Position numbers and translations under genes: made by a program. Source: Stomorhina lunata (lineage: Eukaryota > Arthropoda > Insecta > Diptera > Rhiniidae). Taken from it: DNA of 64,000 nucleotides. Below, piece by piece: positions 57,345 through 64,000 of this stretch; position 1 is the first letter of the stretch; every line of letters begins with the position of its first letter. A model generated the notes under the pieces. It was given only the letters and a program-made list of their open reading frames with translations. It was not told the DNA's origin and did not search any database. The stretch lies in assembly GCA_933228675.1 (NCBI GenBank), contig OW121744.1, positions 100,448,813 to 100,512,812 of the forward strand, read 5' to 3'.

Positions 57345-60300
57345 GTTTTTTTTATAAAGAAGTTAGTTTTTCTATAGAAAAAGTTAATTTTTCTATAGAA
57401 AAAAGTTAATTTTTCTATAGAAAAACGTTAATTTTTCTATAGAAAAACGTTAATTTTTCGATAGAAAAAAGTTAATTTTTCTATAGAAAAAAGTTAATTT
57501 TTCTATAGAAAAAAGTTAATTTTTCTATAGAAAAACGTTTAGTTTTTCTATAGAAAAAGTTAAGTATTTCTATAGAAAAAGTTAAGTTTTTCTATAGAAA
57601 AAGTTAAGTTTTTCTATAGAAAAAAGTTCATTTTTCTATAGAAAAAAGTTCATTTTTCTATAGAAAAAAGTTCATTTTTCTATAGAAAAAAGTTCATTTT
57701 TCTATAGAAAAAAGTTCATTTTTCTATAGAAAAAAGTTCATTTTTCTATAGAAAAAAGTTCATTTTTCTATAGAAAAAAGTTAATTTTTCTATAGAAAAA
57801 AGTTAATTTTTCTATAGAAAAAAGTTAATTTTTCTATAGAAAAAAGTTAATTTTTCTATAGAAAAAAGTTAATTTTTCTATAGAAAAAAGTTAATTTTTC
57901 TATAGAAAAAAGTTCATTTTTCTATAGAAAAAAGTTCATTTTTCTATAGAAAAAAGTTCATTTTTCTATAGAAAAAAGTTCATTTTTCTATAGAAAAAAG
58001 TTCATTTTTCTATAGAAAAAAGTTCATTTTTCTATAGAAAAAAGTTCATTTTTCTATAGAAAAAAGTTCATTTTTCTATAGAAAAAAGTTCATTTTTCTA
58101 TAGAAAAAAGTTCATTTTTCTATAGAAAAAAGTTCATTTTTCTATAGAAAAAAGTTCATTTTTCTATAGAAAAAAGTTCATTTTTCTATAGAAAAAAGTT
58201 CATTTTTCTATAGAAAAAAGTTCATTTTTCTATAGAAAAAAGTTCATTTTTCTATAGAAAAAAGTTCATTTTTCTATAGAAAAAAGTTCATTTTTCTATA
58301 GAAAAAAGTTCATTTTTCTATAGAAAAAAGTTCATTTTTCTATAGAAAAAAGTTCATTTTTCTATAGAAAAAAGTTCATTTTTCTATAGAAAAAAGTTCA
58401 TTTTTCTATAGAAAAAAGTTCATTTTTCTATAGAAAAAAGTTCATTTTTCTATAGAAAAAAGTTCATTTTTCTATAGAAAAAAGTTCATTTTTCTATAGA
58501 AAAAAGTTCATTTTTCTATAGAAAAAAGTTCATTTTTCTATAGAAAAAAGTTAATTTTTCTATAGAAAAAAGTTCATTTTTCTATAGAAAAAAGTTCATT
58601 TTTCTATAGAAAAAAGTTCATTTTTCTATAGAAAAAAGTTCATTTTTCTATAGAAAAAAGTTCATTTTTCTATAGAAAAAAGTTCATTTTTCTATAGAAA
58701 AAAGTTCATTTTTCTATAGAAAAAAGTTCATTTTTCTATAGAAAAAAGTTCATTTTTCTATAGAAAAAAGTTCATTTTTCTATAGAAAAAAGTTCATTTT
58801 TCTATAGAAAAAAGTTCATTTTTCTATAGAAAAAAGTTCATTTTTCTATAGAAAAAAGTTCATTTTTCTATAGAAAAAAGTTCATTTTTCTATAGAAAAA
58901 AGTTCATTTTTCTATAGAAAAAAGTTCATTTTTCTATAGAAAAAAGTTCATTTTTCTATAGAAAAAAGTTCATTTTTCTATAGAAAAAAGTTCATTTTTC
59001 TATAGAAAAAAGTTCATTTTTCTATAGAAAAAAGTTAATTTTTCTATAGAAAAAGTTAATTTTTCTATAGAAAAAAGTTAATTTTTCTATAGAAAAAAGT
59101 TAATTTTTCTGTAGAAAAAAGTTAATTTTTCTGTAGAAAAAAGTTAATTTTTCTGTAGAAAAAAGTTAATTTTTCTATAGAAAAAAGTTAATTTTTCTAT
59201 AGAAAAAAGTTCATTTTTCTATAGAAAAAAGTTAATTTTTCTATAGAAAGAAGTTAATTTTTCTATAGAAAAAAGTTAATTTTTCTATAGAAAAAAAGTT
59301 AATTTTTCTATAGAAAAAAGTTAATTTTTCTATAGAAAAAAGTTAATTTTTCTATAGAAAAAAGTTAATTTTTCTATAGAAAAAAGTTAATTTTTCTATA
59401 GAAAAAAGTTAATTTTTCTATAGAAGAAAGTTAATTTTTCTATAGAAGAAAGTTAATTTTTCTATAGAAAAAAGTTAATTTTTCTATAGAAAAAAGTTAA
59501 TTTTTCTATAGAAAAAAGTTAATTTTTCTATAGAAAAAAGTTAATTTTTCTATAGAAAAAAGTTAATTTTTCTATAGAAAAAAGTTAATTTTTCTATAGA
59601 AAAAGTTAATTTTTCTATAGAAAAAAGTTAATTTTTCTATAGAAAAAAGTTAATTTTTCTATAGAAAAAAGTTAATTTTTCTATAGAAAAAAGTTAATTT
59701 TTCTATAGAAAAAAGTTAATTTTTCTATAGAAAAAAGTTAATTTTTCTATAGAAAAAAGTTAATTTTTCTATAGAAAAAAGTTAATTTTTCTATAGAAAA
59801 AAGTTAATTTTTCTATAGAAAAAAGTTAATTTTTCTATAGAAAAAAGTTAATTTTTCTATAGAAAAAAGTTAATTTTTCTATAGAAAAAAGTTAATTTTT
59901 CTATAGAAAAAAGTTAATTTTTCTATAGAAAAAAGTTAATTTTTCTATAGAAAAAAGTTAATTTTTCTATAGAAAAAAGTTAATTTTTCTATAGAAAAAA
60001 GTTAATTTTTCTATAGAAAAAAGTTAATTTTTCTATAGAAAAAAGTTAATTTTTCTATAGAAAAAAGTTAATTTTTCTATAGAAAAAAGTTAATTTTTCT
60101 ATAGAAAAAAGTTAATTTTTCTATAGAAAAAAGTTAATTTTTCTATAGAAAAAAGTTAATTTTTCTATAGAAAAAAGTTAATTTTTCTATAGAAAAAAGT
60201 TAATTTTTCTATAGAAAAAAGTTAATTTTTCTATAGAAAAAAGTTAATTTTTCTATAGAAAAAGGTTAATTTTTCTATAGAAAAAAGGTAATTTTTCTAT

Positions 60301-63300
60301 AGAAAAAAGTTAATTTTTCTATAGAAAAAAGTTAATTTTTCTATAGAAAAAAGTTAATTTTTCTATAGAAAAAAGTTAATTTTTCTATAGAAAAAAGTTA
60401 ATTTTTCTATAGAAAAAAGTTAATTTTTCTATAGAAAAATGTAAGTTTTTCTATAGAAAAATGTAAGTTTTTCTATAGAAAAATGTAAGTTTTTCTATAG
60501 AAAAATGTAAGTTTTTCTATAGAAAAATGTAAGTTTTTCTATAGAAAAATGTAAGTTGTTCTATAGAAAAATGTAAGTTGTTCTATAGAAAAATGTAAGT
60601 TTTTTCTATAGAAAAATGTAAGTTTTTCTATAGAAAAATGTAAGTTTTTCTATAGAAAAATGTAAGTTTTTCTATAGAAAAATGTAAGTTTTTCTATAGA
60701 AAAATGTAAGTTTTTCTATAGAAAAATGTAAGTTTTTCTATAGAAAAATGTAAGTTTTTCTATAGAAAAAAGTTAATTTTTCTATAGAAAAAAGTTAATT
60801 TTTCTATAGAAAAAAGTTAATTTTTCTATAGAAAAAAGTTAATTTTTCTATAGAAAAATGTAAGTTTTTCTATAGAAAAATGTAAGTTTTTCTATAGAAA
60901 AATGTAAGTTTTTCTATAGAAAAATGTAAGTTTTTCTATAGAAAAATGTAAGTTGTTCTATAGAAAAATGTAAGTTTTTCTATAGAAAAATGTAAGTTTT
61001 TCTATAGAAAAATGTAAGTTTTTCTATAGAAAAATGTAAGTTTTTCTATAGAAAAATGTAAGTTTTTCTATAGAAAAATGTAAGTTTTTCTATAGAAAAA
61101 TGTAAGTTTTTCTATAGAAAAATGTAAGTTTTTCTATAGAAAAATGTAAGTTTTTCTATAGAAAATGTAAGTTTTTCTATAGAAAAATGTAAGTTTTTCT
61201 ATAGAAAAATGTAAGTTTTTCTATAGAAAAATGTAAGTTTTTCTATAGAAAAATGTAAGTTTTTTCTATAGAAAAATGTAAGTTTTTCTATAGAAAAATG
61301 TAAGTTTTTCTATAGAAAAATGTAAGTTTTTCTATAGAAAAATGTAAGTTTTTCTATAGAAAAATGTAAGTTTTTCTATAGAAAAATGTAAGTTTTTCTA
61401 TAGAAAAATGTAAGTTTTTCTATAGAAAAATGTAAGTTTTTCTATAGAAAAATGTAAGTTTTTCTATAGAAAAATGTAAGTTTTTCTATAGAAAAATGTA
61501 AGTTTTTCTATAGAAAAATGTAAGTTTTTCTATAGAAAAATGTAAGTTTTTCTATAGAAAAATGTAAGTTTTTCTATAGAAAAATGTAAGTTTTTCTATA
61601 GAAAAATGTAAGTTTTTCTATAGAAAAATGTAAGTTTTTCTATAGAAAAATGTAAGTTTTTCTATAGAAAAATGTAAGTTTTTCTATAGAAAAATGTAAG
61701 TTTTTCTATAGAAAAATGTAAGTTTTTCTATAGAAAAATGTAAGTTTTTCTATAGAAAAAATGTAAGTTTTTCTATAGAAAAATGTAAGTTTTTTCTATA
61801 GAAAAATGTAAGTTTTTTCTATAGAAAAATGTAAGTTTTTTCTATAGAAAAATGTAAGTTTTTCTATAGAAAAATGTAAGTTTTTCTATACAAAAATGTA
61901 AGTTTTTCTATAGAAAAATGTAAGTTTTTCTATAGAAAAATGTAAGTTTTTCTATAGAAAAATGTAAGTTTTTCTATAGAAAAATGTAAGTTTTTCTATA
62001 GAAAAATGTAAGTTTTTCTATAGAAAAATGTAAGTTTTTCTATAGAAAAATGTAAGTTTTTCTATAGAAAAATGTAAGTTTTTCTATAGAAAAATGTAAG
62101 TTTTTCTATAGAAAAATGTAAGTTTTTCTATAGAAAATTGTAAGTTTTTCTATAGAAAAATGTAAGTTTTCTATAGAAAAATGTAAGTTTTTCTATAGAA
62201 AAATGTAAGTTTTTCTATAGAAAAATGTAAGTTTTTCTATAGAAAAATGTAAGTTTTTCTATAGAAAAATGTAAGTTTTTCTATAGAAAAATGTAAGTTT
62301 TTCTATAGAAAAATGTAAGTTTTTCTATAGAAAAATGTAAGTTTTTCTATAGAAAAATGTAAGTTTTTCTATAGAAAAATGTAAGTTTTTCTATAGAAAA
62401 ATGTAAGTTTTTCTATAGAAAAATGTAGGTTTTTCTATAGAAAAATGTAAGTTTTTCTATAGAAAAATGTAGGTTTTTCTTTAGAAAAATGTAGGTTTTT
62501 CTGTAGAAAAATGTAAGTTTTTCTATAAAAAAATGTAGGTTTTTTCTATAGAAAAATGTAAGTTTTTCTATAGAAAAATGTAAGTTTTTCTATAGAAAAA
62601 TGTAAGTTTTTTCTATAGAAAAAATGTAAGTTTTTCTATAGAAAAATGTAAGTTTTTCTATAGAAAAATGTAAGTTTTTCTATAGAAAAATGTAAGTTTT
62701 TCTATAGAAAAATGTAAGTTTTTCTATAGAAAAATGTAAGTTTTTCTATAGAAAAATGTAAGTTTTTCTATAGAAAAATGTAAGTTTTTCTATAGAAAAA
62801 TGTAAGTTTTTCTATAGAAAAATGTAAGTTTTTCTATAGAAAAATGTAAGTTTTTCTATAGAAAAATGTAAGTTTTTCTATAGAAAAATGTAAGTTTTTC
62901 TATAGAAAAATGTAAGTTTTTCTATAGATAAATGTAAGTTTTTCTATAGAAAAATGTAAGTTTTTCTATAGAAAAATGTAAGTTTTTCTATAGAAAAAAT
63001 GTAAGTTTTTCTATAGAAAAATGTAAGTTTTTCTATAGAAAAATGTAAGTTTTTCTATAGAAAAATGTAAGTTTTTCTATAGAAAAATGTAAGTTTTTCT
63101 ATAAAAAAATGTAAGTTTTTCTATAGAAAAATGTAAGTTTTTCTATAGAAAAATGTAAGTTTTTCTGTAGAAAAATGTAAGTTTTTCTATAGAAAAATGT
63201 AAGTTTTTCTATAGAAAAATGTAAGTTTTTCTATAGAAAAATGTAAGTTTTTCAATAGAAAAATGTAAGTTTTTCAATAGAAAAATGTAAGTTTTTCAAT

Positions 63301-64000
63301 AGAAAAATGTAAGTTTTTCTATAGAAAAATGTAAGTTTTTCTATAGAAAAATGTAAGTTTTTCTATAGAAAAATGTAAGTTTTTCTATAGAAAAATGTAA
63401 GTTTTTCTATAGAAAAATGTAAGTTTTTCTATAGAAAAATGTAAGTTTTTCTATAGAAAAATGTAAGTTTTTCTATAGAATAATGTAAGTTTTTCTATAG
63501 AAAAATGTAAGTTTTTCTATAGAAAAATGTAAGTTTTTCTATAGAAAAATGTAAGTTTTTCTATAGAAAAATGTAAGTTTTTCTATAGAAAAATGTAAGT
63601 TTTTCTATAGAAAAATGTAAGTTTTTCTATAGAAAAATGTAAGTTTTTCTATAGAAAAATGTAAGTTTTTCTATAGAAAAATGTAAGTTTTTCTATAGAA
63701 AAATGTAAGTTTTTCTATAGAAAAATGTAAGTTTTTCTATAGAAAAATGTAAGTTTTTCTATAGAAAAATGTAAGTTTTTCTATAGAAAAATGTAAGTTT
63801 TTCTATAGAAAAATGTAAGTTTTTCTATAGAAAAATGTAAGTTTTTCTATAGAAAAATGTAAGTTTTTCTATAGAAAAATGTAAGTTTTTTCTATAGAAA
63901 AATGTAAGTTTTTCTATAGAAAAATGTAAGTTTTTCTATAGAAAAATGTAAGTTTTTCTATAGAAAAAATGTAAGTTTTTCTATAGAAAAATGTAAGTTT
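57345..64000. repeat. 22-bp satellite TTTTTCTATAGAAAAA plus 6-bp linker, continuing past the window
   Basis: About 300 tandem units. The 16-bp palindrome is constant and the linker changes in blocks: mixed at 57345-57600, mostly AGTTCA at 57610-59030, mostly AGTTAA at 57780-57905 and 59030-60420, then TGTAAG from 60430 to the end with a short AGTTAA block at 60765-60850. Period 22 bp, with occasional 21- or 23-bp units. The right border is outside the window, so total length is unknown. Confidence 0.97.

Noticed and set aside
12770..64000. CRISPR-like regular repeats
   Set aside because: The repeats are contiguous or have invariant linkers, there are no unique spacers and no cas genes, and the genes are eukaryotic.
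57345..64000. Telomeric or rDNA spacer repeat
   Set aside because: No TTAGG-type or rRNA sequence is present and genes lie close by. Location on the chromosome cannot be told from the window.

Overview
The window looks like nuclear DNA of a higher fly, probably a calyptrate (blow fly or house fly group). It is very AT-rich. Its genes have short GT-AG introns of about 55-80 nt plus a few very long ones, and the recognisable proteins have dipteran character (a cuticular protein with an extended R&R domain, a mitochondrial phosphate carrier, a CACHD1-type protein). No bacterial, CRISPR, tRNA or rRNA signature was seen.

Layout. 1-232 (+): last two exons of Dscc1 (Ctf18-RFC subunit), converging on Ddx24. 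301-4036 (-): complete nine-exon DEAD-box helicase Ddx24, 827 aa. 4638-5927 (-): complete four-exon mitochondrial phosphate carrier, 362 aa. 7340-9600 (-): decayed non-LTR retrotransposon. 10878-18594 (-): complete five-exon VWFA/cache protein (CACHD1 type), about 1610 aa, with 31-bp satellites in two introns. 18.6-21.5 kb: AT-rich DNA with a reverse transcriptase scrap, a transposase scrap and satellite remnants. 21591-22648 (-): small secreted Pro/Gln-rich protein with its own TATA box. 23.1-30 kb: about 6 kb of 31-bp satellite in two orientations. 31-39 kb: mobile-element cluster with a DD37E-type Tc1/mariner relic, a short dispersed repeat, a 1.4-kb sequence present twice in direct orientation with an R1-like insertion in one copy, and a 263-bp MITE. 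39728-56376 (-): a Cpr56F-like cuticle gene whose 2-codon first exon is separated from the rest by a proposed 16-kb intron filled with AAAGCTTT-rich DNA, CTATAG satellites and a 5.4-kb inverted array of a 469-bp repeat. 57.3-64 kb: a 22-bp satellite running off the window end.

The most unusual theme is the satellite DNA. Arrays at 12.8, 15.8, 47.8, 53.8 and 57.3 kb share the 16-bp palindrome TTTTTCTATAGAAAAA or a shortened version of it. It is combined with different linkers at periods of 31 or 22 bp, and the 23-30 kb arrays are a related TATAGGAAA version with the same 31-bp period. In the two CACHD1 introns the linker is GTTATCGATAAC, which contains the DREF/BEAF-32 motif TATCGATA. The 469-bp array is a spacerless palindrome with arms of about 2.9 and 2.5 kb. 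All exon structures and names were read by eye from the sequence, and no database search was possible.
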